Numbered from the stretch's first letter, positions 1-9,807 are shown. The stretch is 58,913 nucleotides of DNA from Bordetella parapertussis (GCA_945888535.1 CAMDAN010000002.1:1-58913); one strand, 5' to 3'. Translations and numbers: made by a program. The notes: generated from the letters alone by a model not told the origin.

Positions 1-626
1 CGTTCCACATAAGCCGTTTGCAATCCACAAGCCTTGGCACCCTCGAGATCGTCATGGTGTGCAGCAACGAGCATGACCTCACGGGGTGAGACATCAAAAA
101 CACGTGCAACGCCACCATAGGTTTTCGGGTCAGGTTTATAGGCTTGAAACACTTCGGCGCTCAAAATGCAATCCCAAGGCAAGCCTGCGCGTTTGGCCAT
201 ACGGGTGAGTAAATTGATATTGCCATTAGACAGAGTGCAGAGAATGTATTTTTGTTTGAGACGGTTTAATGCAGCGACCGTCTCTGGCCAAGGGCTGAGT
301 CGATGCCAAACAAGATTGAGATGGGCTCTTTGTTTTTCGTCAAGATGGCTTAAACCAAACTCAGGCAATATTCCATCCAAAACTTGTCGGTGCAAATCAT
401 CAATCAAGGTCCAAGGAAGCTCGCCTCGCATCACGCGGGCCATCGCAGGCCGGTAGCCATCACGCCAAGCTAGCGCGAAGGTATCGCCATCCACGTCCGG
501 ATAGAGCACTGCCATTTCTCTTTGAATACTGCCGTGCCAATCCACCACGGTTCCAAAAATATCAAAGGCAAGCACTTGAATTTCATCGTGTTCGCCTTGT
601 GATTTGCTATCTGAATTGGGTTTCAA
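1..626 (-). CDS. Haloacid dehalogenase, type II (HAD superfamily), 3' end cut by the window
   Basis: Leftward gene running off the left edge; about 208 codons are visible of a family usually 220-240 long. Near the N-terminus is the HAD nucleophile motif FDIFGT (Asp attacks the substrate carbon), in the middle the SNG motif, and near the edge AHHDDLEGAK followed by CGLQTAYV, all typical of L-2-haloacid dehalogenases. These enzymes hydrolyse 2-haloalkanoic acids to 2-hydroxy acids in the cytoplasm. The family call is firm from motifs; the true substrate is unknown. No ATG lies upstream of the motif in frame. I chose TTG at 624-626, which has GGAG eight bases upstream. The first in-frame ATG comes after the catalytic Asp and cannot be the start. 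Confidence 0.85.
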   Translation of the reverse strand, partial: MKPNSDSKSQGEHDEIQVLAFDIFGTVVDWHGSIQREMAVLYPDVDGDTFALAWRDGYRPAMARVMRGELPWTLIDDLHRQVLDGILPEFGLSHLDEKQRAHLNLVWHRLSPWPETVAALNRLKQKYILCTLSNGNINLLTRMAKRAGLPWDCILSAEVFQAYKPDPKTYGGVARVFDVSPREVMLVAAHHDDLEGAKACGLQTAYVE

Positions 627-709
627 AGCATTGACTCCATTTTTGGCCGGGGTTTTACAAGTGTACTTAGCGTGGCATCATGGTGGCCTCTTTGTCTTAG
701 GAGTTTCGC

Positions 710-2179
710 ATGACCGCCCGCCTTCCCGATGCAGCGCTTAACACCACCCAAGCACTTGAACACGTCAGCCACGCGTGGGACACGGACATTGTTGCCCGTC
801 TAACTGACTATGTCGCTATTCCGGCCAAGTCGCCCATGTTTGATTCTGCGTGGGACGCCAACGGCCTACTTGAGACTGTGGTCCGCAATACCGCGCAGTG
901 GATCGAGTCACAAAAAGTGGCCGGACTCAGCGTAGAGATCATCCGCTTGCCTGGGCGTACGCCGGTTTTGTTTTTTGAGGTGGCCTCCACGCGCAGCGCA
1001 GCCTTGGCTACAACTCAAACCGTCTTGATCTATGGCCACTTAGACAAGCAGCCTGAGTTTTCGGGTTGGCGCAAAGACTTAGGGCCTTGGACCCCGAAGT
1101 ATGAGGACGGAAAGCTTTACGGCCGCGGCAGCGCCGACGATGGCTACGCCGCCTACGCCGCGATTGCTGCTATCCAAGCCCTCAAAAGCCAAGGTGTGGG
1201 ACACCCGCGCATTGTGGGTTTAATTGAAACCTGTGAAGAAAGCGGCTCCTACGATTTGATGCCATACATCGACGCACTTCGACCCCGGCTTGGCGAGGTA
1301 GGTTTGGTAGTCTGTCTTGACTCTGGTGCGGGCAACTATGATCAGCTCTGGCTTACCAATAGCCTGCGCGGCATGGTCAGCGGTGTTTTAAAGGTTGAGA
1401 TATTGACCGAGGGCGTTCACTCCGGAGACGCAAGCGGCTTGGTGCCGTCGAGCTTTCGCATCATGCGCCAAGTCCTCGATCGTTTAGAGGACAGCGCAAC
1501 CGGGCGCTTGTTGCCAGCGAGTTTTCACTGCGAAGTCCCCTCTGAACGCCTCACGCAAGCGCAAGCCACGGCCGACATTTTGGGCGATGAAATTTACAAG
1601 CGTTTCCCTTGGGCGCATTACGACTGTGGCGGCTCCACGCAGTTTGCTTTGCCCACCACCACCGATCCCCTGCAAGCCTTGCTCAACCGAACATGGAACC
1701 CCACCTTGAGTGTGACTGGCGTAGAAGGAATGCCAGAGCTCAGCAATGCGGGCAACGTTTTGCGCCCCTACACCGCGTTCAAGCTTTCGCTGCGCTTGCC
1801 CCCACTCGTAGAGGCGGCACCTGCGGTTGCGAAACTCAAGGCTTTGCTCGAAGACAACGCGCCTTACCAAGCGCGGGTGACCTTTGAAAAAGCTGCGGGG
1901 GCCACCGGTTGGAACGCCCCGACTACGGCGCCTTGGCTGGAGTCGGCACTCGACAGCGCATCAAACGCGCACTTTGGCGCGTCATGCGGCTATATCGGCC
2001 AAGGTGGGACGATTCCGTTAATGAATATGCTGAGCTTGGGTTTTCCGAAAGCGCAAATGATGGTGTGTGGCGTTTTGGGCCCAAAAAGCAACGCCCACGG
2101 ACCCAATGAATTTTTGCATGTTCCTTACGCAAAAAAACTCACCGCCGCCGTAGCCCAAGTTATTGCGAGCTTGCCATGA
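710..2179 (+). CDS. M20 family metallopeptidase (dipeptidase-like)
   Basis: 489 residues, a usual length for M20 dipeptidases. Zinc-site motifs are in order: YGHLDKQPE (His110, Asp112), GRGSADDG (Asp143/144) and the catalytic Glu pair in ETCEESGS (Glu176/177), with a lid/dimerisation domain in the middle and a late conserved His in SNAHGPNEF. Such enzymes hydrolyse dipeptides or acylated amino acids with a two-zinc centre in the cytoplasm; no signal peptide is visible. The exact substrate cannot be read from sequence. The ATG has AGGAG upstream. The stop overlaps the next gene by four bases (ATGA), so the two are translationally coupled. Confidence 0.9.
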   Translation: MTARLPDAALNTTQALEHVSHAWDTDIVARLTDYVAIPAKSPMFDSAWDANGLLETVVRNTAQWIESQKVAGLSVEIIRLPGRTPVLFFEVASTRSAALATTQTVLIYGHLDKQPEFSGWRKDLGPWTPKYEDGKLYGRGSADDGYAAYAAIAAIQALKSQGVGHPRIVGLIETCEESGSYDLMPYIDALRPRLGEVGLVVCLDSGAGNYDQLWLTNSLRGMVSGVLKVEILTEGVHSGDASGLVPSSFRIMRQVLDRLEDSATGRLLPASFHCEVPSERLTQAQATADILGDEIYKRFPWAHYDCGGSTQFALPTTTDPLQALLNRTWNPTLSVTGVEGMPELSNAGNVLRPYTAFKLSLRLPPLVEAAPAVAKLKALLEDNAPYQARVTFEKAAGATGWNAPTTAPWLESALDSASNAHFGASCGYIGQGGTIPLMNMLSLGFPKAQMMVCGVLGPKSNAHGPNEFLHVPYAKKLTAAVAQVIASLP

Positions 2180-3027
2180 ACACGCCCACTGCGTTGGAGT
2201 TACACAACCGCAGCGGCGACACGCTTGCCGCCTGGGATTACGCCAGCCGCACCACTTCAAGCGAACACGCCAAAGCACAGGTCATATTGGTGCACGGTCT
2301 GGGTGAACATGCTGGGCGTTACGGCCATGTTGCAGCAGCTCTGCAAGCGGCAGGTTTTGCTGTGCGAGCCTACGACCAGTGTGGCCACGGCAAATCCTAT
2401 GGTGCGCCAGGCAGTTTGCCAAGTGATTCTCGTTTGCTAGATGACTTGGCTGACGTGATTGACGCGACCCGTGCCAAGATGGCAGTTGGTCAAAAGCTGA
2501 TTTTGCTGGGCCACAGCATGGGCGGCTTGGTGACCGCAAGTTTGGTCGCACGCAAGATGCGCCCGGTTGACGCTTTGGTTCTTTCATCACCCGCGCTAGA
2601 ACCTGGATTGAGTGGATTTCAAAAATTTTTGCTGGCGACTTTGCCCTCTTTGCTTCCTAATTTGCGCGTGGGCAACGGACTGGATCCGACATGGATTTGC
2701 CGCGACAGCTCGGTGGTTGCAGCCTACCGCGCCGACCCCTTGATTCATGACCGTATTGCTGCGCGTTTGGCAAAGTTCATTGCTGACGAGGGCCCTGCCG
2801 TGCTGTTACACGCAGCGCAATGGTCCACGCCGACTTTGCTCCTGTTTGCTGGAAAAGACCGTTTGGTTCATCCGCAAGGCAGCCGTGACTTTGCGGCTGA
2901 CGCGCCCAGCGCTATCGTCCAAAGCCATTGCTATGAGAATTTTTACCACGAAATTTTCAACGAGCCCGAACGGGACGAGGTGTTGGCGCGGATGATCACG
3001 TGGTTAAACCACGAAATCACGCATTAG
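2176..3027 (+). CDS. Alpha/beta hydrolase (monoacylglycerol lipase / lysophospholipase type)
   Basis: 283 residues. The fold signature is complete: oxyanion-loop motif VHGLGEHAGRY at 39-49, nucleophile elbow GHSMGG with Ser114, acid Asp228 in FAGKDRL and His258 in ENFYHE. The N-terminal VHGLGEHAGRY motif is that of the monoacylglycerol lipase/PldB-like group, which releases fatty acid from mono- or lysoglycerides. There is no signal peptide, so it is probably cytoplasmic. Its start overlaps the M20 peptidase stop (ATGA). The stop codon lies in the first unit of a 13-bp tandem repeat that fills the gap to rsmE. Confidence 0.88.
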   Translation: MNTPTALELHNRSGDTLAAWDYASRTTSSEHAKAQVILVHGLGEHAGRYGHVAAALQAAGFAVRAYDQCGHGKSYGAPGSLPSDSRLLDDLADVIDATRAKMAVGQKLILLGHSMGGLVTASLVARKMRPVDALVLSSPALEPGLSGFQKFLLATLPSLLPNLRVGNGLDPTWICRDSSVVAAYRADPLIHDRIAARLAKFIADEGPAVLLHAAQWSTPTLLLFAGKDRLVHPQGSRDFAADAPSAIVQSHCYENFYHEIFNEPERDEVLARMITWLNHEITH

Positions 3028-3085
3028 TTGCGTGCATTAGTTACAGGCATTAATTACGCGCACTTGTTACGCGAGTTGACTACGC
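3021..3085. repeat. Five imperfect 13-bp tandem units between convergent genes
   Basis: Units begin at 3021, 3034, 3047, 3060 and 3073. The first reads GCATTAGTTGCGT, and the second and third differ from it at a few positions. The array starts inside the last codons of the hydrolase gene and ends inside the last codons of rsmE, so it fills the whole intergenic space and supplies stop codons for both. Confidence 0.75.
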
Positions 3086-3829
3086 CTCCAGGCTTGCTTG
3101 AACCAGCGCAGTAAGCGCAGCCGTTTCAGAACGCAAGATCCTGGCACCCAGGCTCACAGGTGCAAAACCTTGGGCAATAGCTGCTGCTTCTTCTGCTGGA
3201 CTTAAACCCCCTTCAGGGCCGCACAAAAACAAACTAGGTTCCTGCATGCTTGGGCCTGACCATTGTGTCAGCGCAACACTTCCTTCGCGCAAAGACAAAA
3301 CAGCGCGGTGCAGTTTCTGGTTTTGTTCGAGCCAGGCATCAAAGTTCATCACGGGGTGAATCACAGGTACCCGATTACCGCCGCATTGTTCACACGCAGC
3401 GATGGCGATACTTTGCCAATGGCTTTGCTTTTTGGCAGCACGGTCCCCGCTTAGGCGCAAGACCGTTCGTTGAGTCATCAGAGGCTGGATGCTGGCAACG
3501 CCAAGCTCGACTGCTTTTTCAACCAACCAGTCCATGCGTTCGTTGGCTGGCATGCCGATGGCCAAATGCACTGCATTGGTAATTTCTCGCTCAATGGCAT
3601 GGTGCTTTCCAACCTGGACTTGCACGTTGCTGCGTCCCATCTGCGTCACTGTGGCCTCAAACTCTCCGCCTTGGCGCTTGTCTAAGCCATCCCAATCGGG
3701 ACCATGGTTAAAGAGGGTGATAGCGTCGCCTGGCTGCAGCCGCAAAACTTGCACATGCCGCGCAGGTCCTGGCGGAAGCTCAAGCGTTAGGCCAGTTTGC
3801 AACTCGGCTGGGCAGTAAAAGCGGGGCAT
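3080..3829 (-). CDS. rsmE: 16S rRNA (uracil(1498)-N(3))-methyltransferase
   Basis: 249 residues, the normal RsmE length. The N-terminal PUA-like part starts MPRFYCPAEL. The C-terminal SPOUT (trefoil-knot) domain carries the family patterns KAVELGV, CGPEGGLSPAEE and LGARILRSETA, the last two forming the SAM-binding knot. RsmE adds the m3U1498 mark in the decoding region of 16S rRNA. It lies 21 bases downstream of the AmgK-like kinase on the same strand, so co-transcription is likely. It faces the alpha/beta hydrolase gene. Confidence 0.95.
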   Translation of the reverse strand: MPRFYCPAELQTGLTLELPPGPARHVQVLRLQPGDAITLFNHGPDWDGLDKRQGGEFEATVTQMGRSNVQVQVGKHHAIEREITNAVHLAIGMPANERMDWLVEKAVELGVASIQPLMTQRTVLRLSGDRAAKKQSHWQSIAIAACEQCGGNRVPVIHPVMNFDAWLEQNQKLHRAVLSLREGSVALTQWSGPSMQEPSLFLCGPEGGLSPAEEAAAIAQGFAPVSLGARILRSETAALTALVQASLEA

Positions 3830-3850
3830 TGGGGTAAGCAGCTTAATGAG

Positions 3851-4978
3851 CTAATTAGTGGTATTTAAACGCGGGTAAGCCAGATTGATGGGTTGAACAA
3901 TCCCCTCAATGTCTTCAATTAAACGCAGCAGAGGTTTGAGCTCAATGTAGCGATCACAGGTAGCGCGGATGTAGCTTATGAATCGAGGCGTATCAGCCAA
4001 GTATTTGGGCTTGCCGTCGCGCAGGGTCAACCGCGCAAAAATACCAGCAATTTTGAGATGGCGTTGCAAACCCATCCACTCTACGCCACGGTAAAACTCT
4101 CCAAAATCATCACCCACGGGTAATCCGGCTTTTCGAGCTTTATCCCAGTACCGAATAGTGACATCCAAACAAAAATCTTCGTCCCAGCTCAAAAATGCAT
4201 CGCGCATGAGGCTGGCGATGTCATAAGTGATCGGGCCGTACACCGCATCTTGAAAATCCAACACACCCAACGCGCCAAGGGATTGCGCGTCATCGGCCAC
4301 CATCAAATTACGGGGCATAAAGTCACGGTGAACGTAAACAGAGGGCCAGCGCAGGTTGCTAGCGATGATGGCTTCAAACGCATCTTCCATCACCTTGGTT
4401 TGTTTTGCGTTAAGCGTGACTTTGCGGTTTTCTTTCAGGTACCACTGAGGGAAAAGATCGATCTCTCGGCGAAGCAGTGCGTAGTCATACGGCGGCAATA
4501 CGCCTTCGCGCGAGGCCAACTGCCACGCGATCAGTGCGTCAATGGCCTGCAAATACAAGTTCAGCGGAGGCGGACTTTTCGGGTCCATCACTTGCATCAT
4601 TGTGAGGCTGCCTAAGTCTGTGAGCAGCATGAATCCATGGGGCTCATTCCAATCCAGCACCTGCGGCGAGCGAATACCCGCATTTTCTAAAAGTGTAGCT
4701 ATCTGGACGAAAGGCTGGCTGTTTTCCTTGTCTGGCGGCGCGTCCATGATGATCAAGGTGGCTCCGAACGCCCCTTGCTTGGTGTTCACGCGCAAATACC
4801 GCCGAAAACTGGCATCCGCTGAAGCTAGACGAACGCTCGAGCGGTCAAGGGAAAAGCGTTCGCTGATTCCCTCCAGCCAAGATTGAAACTGTTTTTTTCT
4901 TTGCTCGTCTTGCCACAACGGCGCTTGCTCGATCGGATCAATGGCGGGCTTAAGAGGGGCGGGTTCTGGCAATGGCAT
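3851..4978 (-). CDS. amgK: AmgK-like N-acetylmuramate/N-acetylglucosamine anomeric kinase (APH fold)
   Basis: About 375 residues with the aminoglycoside-phosphotransferase fold: the catalytic loop VHRDFMPRNL (Asp and Asn) followed by the metal motif LDFQDAVYGPITYD. The FQDA-GP-TYD pattern next to lptD matches AmgK, which phosphorylates MurNAc and GlcNAc at C1 so that MurU can make UDP-MurNAc in peptidoglycan recycling. In pseudomonads amgK and murU sit together beside lptD; here murU is about 12 kb away. The frame stays open to an ATG at 5062, but that start would overlap the lptD start. The ATG at 4978 leaves an 82-bp space for divergent promoters, so I chose it. Confidence 0.82.
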   Translation of the reverse strand: MPLPEPAPLKPAIDPIEQAPLWQDEQRKKQFQSWLEGISERFSLDRSSVRLASADASFRRYLRVNTKQGAFGATLIIMDAPPDKENSQPFVQIATLLENAGIRSPQVLDWNEPHGFMLLTDLGSLTMMQVMDPKSPPPLNLYLQAIDALIAWQLASREGVLPPYDYALLRREIDLFPQWYLKENRKVTLNAKQTKVMEDAFEAIIASNLRWPSVYVHRDFMPRNLMVADDAQSLGALGVLDFQDAVYGPITYDIASLMRDAFLSWDEDFCLDVTIRYWDKARKAGLPVGDDFGEFYRGVEWMGLQRHLKIAGIFARLTLRDGKPKYLADTPRFISYIRATCDRYIELKPLLRLIEDIEGIVQPINLAYPRLNTTN

Positions 4979-5060
4979 GGTTAAGGGGGAGTGCAAAGGA
5001 GGAGGGCCGGGGTCATGGATAATCCATTTTCTATCTTTTTGTGATCTATCCCGCCTCTTC

Positions 5061-7415
5061 ATGTCTTATTTAGTGCCTGGCTTCCCTGCGCAGGGGTCTT
5101 GTCGAAGTCTGCTTATGTGCGCTGGAATGGTGCTTTGGCTGGGCATGGCTGACTATGGTTTGGCCCAAACCGTCACAGACCCGCCACTGCGCCTAAAGCC
5201 TACGGCCCGTCTTGAAGCAGATATCAACAAAGAACAAACGAAATCTGCACCTGTTTTTGTTCAGGCAGATACGCTTAGCGGAAGTACCGATTTAGAAACT
5301 ATTGCAGAAGGCAATGCCGTGCTGCGTAAACCTGGGATGGTCGTTAAGGGTGACCGGTTGGAGTACGAGCACGCGACCGACATGGCCCGTGCCAAGGGCA
5401 ATGTGCTTGTCAACCGTGACGGCAATCGCTACGAAGGCCCTTATATGGAGGTGGAGCTGGATGCCTTCAAAGGTTTTTTCACTGAACCAAGCTACCAATT
5501 TTTACAAAACGACGCCCACGGCCAAGCCAAACGCGCTGATTTTATTGACAGCACCCACCTGAGCGTTCACCAAGCGACCTACACGACATGTAGACGTAAA
5601 CCTGGCCCCGACTGGCTCCCTGATTGGGTTCTCAAAGCCGCTCGCATTGATTTTGACAATGACGAAGACATTGGGGTCGCCCAAAGCGCGTTTTTGTATT
5701 TCAAAGGGGTTCCCGTACTTGGCGTTTTGCCAATTAGCTTTCCGCTCTCAAGTAAGCGCAAATCTGGTTTTTTGCCGCCCACGGTTGCCTTTGACACAGC
5801 CAATGGCACCGAAGTAACGACCCCCTATTACTTTGACATTGCGCCCAACCGCGATGCCACCCTCACTCCCGTCTACATGGCTGCACGGGGTGTCAATGTG
5901 GGTGGAGAGTTTCGCTACCTTGAGCCCAGTTACGCGGGTACTGCCCGCATGAGCTACATGCCGGCGGACAAGCTGCGAAACCTCAACCGCTGGAGCGGAT
6001 CCTTGGTTCATAACGGCGCCATGAGCACCCCCATCGGCGGGGTGGGGGTCGCCCTTAACATCAGTCGGGTGAGCGATGATGACTATTGGCGGGACTTCCC
6101 CAATGCCACCCTTGCGCCAGGCGCCTCGCCACGCTTGCTGCCGGCCGATGTGACGGCCTCTTGGGGAAGAGGCTATTTTTCATCGAGTGTCAAAGTTTTG
6201 AAATGGCAAACCCTGCAAGACATCGGCGCACCGATTACGCCGCCCTATGACCGCTCGCCTCAATTGACCGGTCGCTACGCCCGCTACAACACGGCAGGGT
6301 TTGATTGGTCGATCGACGGTGACTTTACGCAGTTTGAATCACTAAGCAAGTTAACCGGTCAGCCCAACGCACAACGAATTTTTGGCTTAGCCCAAGTCAG
6401 CTACCCGTTTATTCGTCCGGCGGGTTTTATCACTCCCAAACTCCAACTGCACACCCGAGGCTACCAGTACGATGCGATTTACAACGGCAGCCAAACGGCG
6501 GCAAGTACGGTGCCAACGTTCAGCCTAGACAGTGGATTGGTATTCGAGCGCGAAACCACTTTAGTTGGAAGAAGTTTGCTACAAACGTTAGAGCCTCGTG
6601 CCTTCTACGTCAACACACCTTATGTCAACCAAAGTCTTCTTCCCAATTACGACACCGGATTAAACGACTTTAATTTCGCCACGATCTTTACCGAAAATGC
6701 CTATGTGGGAAATGACAAAATCTCTGATAACAATTTGCTTACGCTCGGACTGACGACACGTTACTTAGACGCCGACTCAGGCGCTCAACTCGCCCGGTTT
6801 GGAGTCGCGCAAAGACTGCGCTTTGCCGACCAATTGGTTACTGGCGCATTGGCAGGTTTTAGCGATGTGCTTCTAAGTGCCGGTGTGAATGTCAATGAGC
6901 GCTGGATGCTGGACTCGATGCTGCAGTACAACGGCAAAACCGACGAGTTAGGCCGGGCCGTGGTGGGTGCACGCTACACCCCAGGTAACTACCGTGTTTT
7001 CAATATGGCTTACCGTTTTCAACGCAATTTGAGCGAACAAATCGAAGCCAGTGGCCAGTGGCCGCTGAACGATCTATGGGGCGACAAAGGGCGTAATTTA
7101 GGTGCGGGTCAAGGCGAGGGTGAAGGGCGCTACTATGCCGTAGGACGCGTCAATTACAGCCTCACAGAGGGTCGCCTTATCAATACTGTCTTGGGCCTCG
7201 AGTACGATGCGGGCTGTTGGTTGGGCCGCGTGGTCTTAGACCGCGTCCAAACTAGTGTGAATACCTCCACTTCCAGTGTGATGTTTCAGTTAGAGTTTGT
7301 GGGTTTCACCCGTTTAGGACTCAGCCCTCAAAAATCCTTAACAACCAATATTTCACGCTACCAAAACCTGCGAGATACCGGCAGCACTCTCAGCCGTTTC
7401 AGTAATTACGATTGA
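5061..7415 (+). CDS. lptD: LPS-assembly outer-membrane protein LptD
   Basis: 784 residues. A signal peptide ends near LAQTV. An N-terminal OstA/LptA-like beta-jellyroll follows (VQADTL, AEGNAVLRKPG, GDRLEYE), then the conserved TTCRR cysteine region, DNDEDIGVAQSAFLYFKG and a long C-terminal beta-barrel. A second cysteine lies late in the barrel (AGCWLG), as needed for the inter-domain disulfide of this family. LptD with LptE inserts lipopolysaccharide into the outer leaflet. The frame is open further upstream, but the ATG at 5061 opens directly into the signal peptide. surA follows after five bases, a classic envelope operon. Confidence 0.96.
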   Translation: MSYLVPGFPAQGSCRSLLMCAGMVLWLGMADYGLAQTVTDPPLRLKPTARLEADINKEQTKSAPVFVQADTLSGSTDLETIAEGNAVLRKPGMVVKGDRLEYEHATDMARAKGNVLVNRDGNRYEGPYMEVELDAFKGFFTEPSYQFLQNDAHGQAKRADFIDSTHLSVHQATYTTCRRKPGPDWLPDWVLKAARIDFDNDEDIGVAQSAFLYFKGVPVLGVLPISFPLSSKRKSGFLPPTVAFDTANGTEVTTPYYFDIAPNRDATLTPVYMAARGVNVGGEFRYLEPSYAGTARMSYMPADKLRNLNRWSGSLVHNGAMSTPIGGVGVALNISRVSDDDYWRDFPNATLAPGASPRLLPADVTASWGRGYFSSSVKVLKWQTLQDIGAPITPPYDRSPQLTGRYARYNTAGFDWSIDGDFTQFESLSKLTGQPNAQRIFGLAQVSYPFIRPAGFITPKLQLHTRGYQYDAIYNGSQTAASTVPTFSLDSGLVFERETTLVGRSLLQTLEPRAFYVNTPYVNQSLLPNYDTGLNDFNFATIFTENAYVGNDKISDNNLLTLGLTTRYLDADSGAQLARFGVAQRLRFADQLVTGALAGFSDVLLSAGVNVNERWMLDSMLQYNGKTDELGRAVVGARYTPGNYRVFNMAYRFQRNLSEQIEASGQWPLNDLWGDKGRNLGAGQGEGEGRYYAVGRVNYSLTEGRLINTVLGLEYDAGCWLGRVVLDRVQTSVNTSTSSVMFQLEFVGFTRLGLSPQKSLTTNISRYQNLRDTGSTLSRFSNYD

Positions 7416-7420
7416 TCACT

Positions 7421-8710
7421 ATGAAATTGCACACTTGGGCCATCGCCCTCCTTCTTTTTGGCAACACGCTTAGCCACGCGCAAACCAACCAAGCAGCCGA
7501 CTTTATTGTGGCTTTGGTGAACTCGGAGCCGATTACCCATGCCGAATTAACACTTCAGATCCAGCAAGTCACCGAGCAACGGGCGCAACAACGCCTGGCC
7601 CTGCCTTCCCCATCTGAACTTCGAAGCGCAGTGCTTGAACGCATGATCAGTGATCGCGCACAGCTGCAGCTTGCGCGTGAAACAGGAATACGCATCGATG
7701 CTGCCGCCATAGACCAAGCAGAGCGCAATGTGGCGGCACAAAATCAAATGGACGTGAGTCAACTTCATAAAAGCCTGCAAGCCAAAGGTTCCAGTGTCAC
7801 CACTTTTAGAGATCAGTTGCGTGACCAATTGATGCTCACCCGTTTGCATGAGCGCGAAGTCGATAACCGCTTGCGTATCAGCGATACCGAAGTCGACCGC
7901 GCACTGGCCGATCGCCAAGCAACGAACACCGACCCTTTGGCACAAGACATCAACCTCGCACAGCTTTTAATTGCGCTGCCTGAAAAACCAACCCCATCCC
8001 AAATCACCTTTGCCCAAACCCAAGCCCAACAATTGCGCGCCCGCGTGCTTGCCGGTGAAAAGTTCGAGGCCTTAGTCCAAGAGTTTTCTGCCTCAGAACG
8101 AAAAAATGGTGGGCAATTGGGCCTGCGCCGCGCCGACCGGTATCCTGCGAGTTTTGTGACGGCAACCCAAGCACTGGGCGTTGGTGCAGTATCGGAGTTG
8201 GTTCGCTCTGATGCGGGTTTTCACCTTCTCAAGGTCATTGATCGCCGCGCTGGCGCTTTGGTTGAAACCGTTGTTCAAACCCGCGCACGGCATATTTTGT
8301 TGCGCACTACCGAGAAATTGACTGCCAATCAAGCCAGTGCCCGCTTGGCCGAAGTACGCCAACGCATCATGTCAGGAGCCACTTCTTTTGAAGCGGCTGC
8401 CCGCGATGTGTCCCAAGATGGAAGCGCAGCCCAAGGTGGTGATCTTGGCTGGTCTGTTCCCGGTATGTTTGTCCCCGAGTTCGATGCGGTTTTAGACCGC
8501 CTGAAAGACCGCGAAATCAGCCAACCCGTTGTTTCTCGCTTTGGCGTGCATCTGATTCAATTGATTGAACGCAGGCGCGTTGAGCTCAGTTTGGCGCAGC
8601 AGCGCGAGCAGATGCGCAGCACTTTAAAAGCCTCCCGAGCGGAAGAAGCTTACGCAACCTGGGCTCGTGATGTGCGCGCCCGCGCCTTTGTGGAAATTCG
8701 CGAGCCTTAA
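7421..8710 (+). CDS. surA: Periplasmic chaperone / peptidyl-prolyl isomerase SurA
   Basis: 429 residues with an N-terminal signal peptide ([15 protein letters not shown]... cleaved after SHA), a SurA N-domain ([11 protein letters not shown]) and two parvulin domains. The second is clear from [14 protein letters not shown] and FGVHLIQL. SurA escorts unfolded outer-membrane proteins to the BAM complex and is particularly needed for LptD, its neighbour here. A TTG at 7412 would overlap lptD by four bases; the ATG at 7421 gives a cleaner signal peptide and is preferred. Confidence 0.95.
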   Translation: MKLHTWAIALLLFGNTLSHAQTNQAADFIVALVNSEPITHAELTLQIQQVTEQRAQQRLALPSPSELRSAVLERMISDRAQLQLARETGIRIDAAAIDQAERNVAAQNQMDVSQLHKSLQAKGSSVTTFRDQLRDQLMLTRLHEREVDNRLRISDTEVDRALADRQATNTDPLAQDINLAQLLIALPEKPTPSQITFAQTQAQQLRARVLAGEKFEALVQEFSASERKNGGQLGLRRADRYPASFVTATQALGVGAVSELVRSDAGFHLLKVIDRRAGALVETVVQTRARHILLRTTEKLTANQASARLAEVRQRIMSGATSFEAAARDVSQDGSAAQGGDLGWSVPGMFVPEFDAVLDRLKDREISQPVVSRFGVHLIQLIERRRVELSLAQQREQMRSTLKASRAEEAYATWARDVRARAFVEIREP

Positions 8711-8733
8711 CCCGCTCGCACTTTCCTGTTTGC

Positions 8734-9543
8734 ATGCAACACATCGCCCGAAAGCGCTTCGGACAACATTTTTTATCTGACGCCGGCATCATTGACGCTA
8801 TCGTGAGCGCTATCGCTCCCTTACCCGGCCAGCACATGGTTGAAATCGGGCCCGGCTTGGCTGCTTTGACTCAGCCTTTGGTAGAGCGTCTCGGTGCACT
8901 TACAGTGATCGAGCTCGACCGCGACTTGGCCAAGCGGCTGCGCGAACATCCCCAACTGCGCGTCATTGAGTCTGATGTACTTAAAGTGGATTTTTTGCAG
9001 ATCACCCACGGTCGAACTGAGAGTCCCAGTTTTGCCGATAGTGCACCTGCGCAATTGCGTGTGGTCGGCAACTTGCCTTACAACATCTCTACGCCGATTT
9101 TGTTTCACTTGCTTCAGTATGTGGACTGCATTGAAGACCAGCACTTTATGCTACAAAAAGAAGTGATTGATCGCATGGTGGCCGCCCCCGATACTTCTGA
9201 TTTCAGCCGTTTGAGCGTCATGCTGCAATGGCGTTATGCCATGGAAGATGTTTTATTTGTTCCGCCAGAGAGTTTTGATCCGCCGCCACGGGTGGACAGT
9301 GCAGTCGTTCGCATGGTGCCCTTAGCTGAACCGCCCAACATTGATATCGCACTCTTTAGCGAAATGGTGCAAGTCGCTTTTAGCCAGCGCCGAAAATTAA
9401 TTCGTCACTCCCTGGGCCGTTGGTTAGACACCAAAAACTTCAGCGGGTCTTTTGATTTGCAGCGCCGGGCACAAGAAATTCCTGTTGCGGAGTTTGTTGA
9501 GTTGGTCAAACAACTCACGGCTCAGCCTGCCCTTGAGCACTGA
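8734..9543 (+). CDS. rsmA: 16S rRNA dimethyladenosine transferase (A1518/A1519)
   Basis: 269 residues. It opens with RKRFGQHFL, followed by the SAM motif [10 protein letters not shown] and the catalytic NLPYNIS motif, then the C-terminal helical domain. RsmA (KsgA) dimethylates two adjacent adenosines of the 3' hairpin of 16S rRNA and is the ribosome-maturation checkpoint. It ends the lptD-surA-rsmA run, 23 bases after surA, and a strong terminator follows. Confidence 0.96.
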   Translation: MQHIARKRFGQHFLSDAGIIDAIVSAIAPLPGQHMVEIGPGLAALTQPLVERLGALTVIELDRDLAKRLREHPQLRVIESDVLKVDFLQITHGRTESPSFADSAPAQLRVVGNLPYNISTPILFHLLQYVDCIEDQHFMLQKEVIDRMVAAPDTSDFSRLSVMLQWRYAMEDVLFVPPESFDPPPRVDSAVVRMVPLAEPPNIDIALFSEMVQVAFSQRRKLIRHSLGRWLDTKNFSGSFDLQRRAQEIPVAEFVELVKQLTAQPALEH

Positions 9544-9563
9544 AGGTTCGCCTTTTTCATCAT

Positions 9564-9590
9564 AAAAAAACCCGCTTTCGCGGGTTTTTC
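9564..9590 (+). terminator. Rho-independent terminator after rsmA
   Basis: A-rich left arm, hairpin with stem AACCCGC/GCGGGTT and TTTC loop, then a T-run. It ends the lptD-surA-rsmA transcript and lies about 20 bases after the rsmA stop. Confidence 0.9.
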
Positions 9591-9599
9591 TTTTCACCT

Positions 9600-9806
9600 C
9601 GGCTCGTGCCTTAGAACTTCAAGCAGCGGCTAGCCAGTAACCTGAATTGAAAGGGCTGCTCATTCGCAACGCCAAAGGTGAAATATCCAACAGGAGGTCG
9701 GTCGGCATTTTTTCGCCGCCTTCTGTTAAGTCAATACCAACGTCCGCTGTCGCGTCGCTGTTTGCCTCGTTCGCCCGTTCTGCTTGGCTGGTGTGTGCAG
9801 AACGGG
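9600..9806. other. Non-coding or decayed patch between rsmA and the barstar gene
   Basis: About 200 bases with short open frames on both strands, none with a good ribosome binding site, a recognised family or a full length. One leftward frame without a start codon ends at 9612 with residues SRCLKF; another leftward frame of 69 codons shares its span. I could not assign either. Short overlapping open frames like these are typical of a degenerated gene or a dispersed non-coding repeat. A perfect hairpin (9773-9807) sits at the right edge. Confidence 0.35.
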
Positions 9807-9807
9807 C
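9773..9807. repeat. Perfect 11-bp inverted repeat at the barstar stop codon
   Basis: Arms GCCCGTTCTGC (9773-9783) and its exact complement (9797-9807) flank a 13-base loop. The right arm touches the stop codon of the leftward barstar gene. No T-run follows on either strand, so it is not a standard intrinsic terminator. It could stabilise the mRNA 3' end or belong to a dispersed repeat. Confidence 0.75.

Noticed and set aside
3021..3085. CRISPR-like repeat
   Set aside because: Units are 13 bp, directly adjacent and imperfect, with no spacers and no cas genes.
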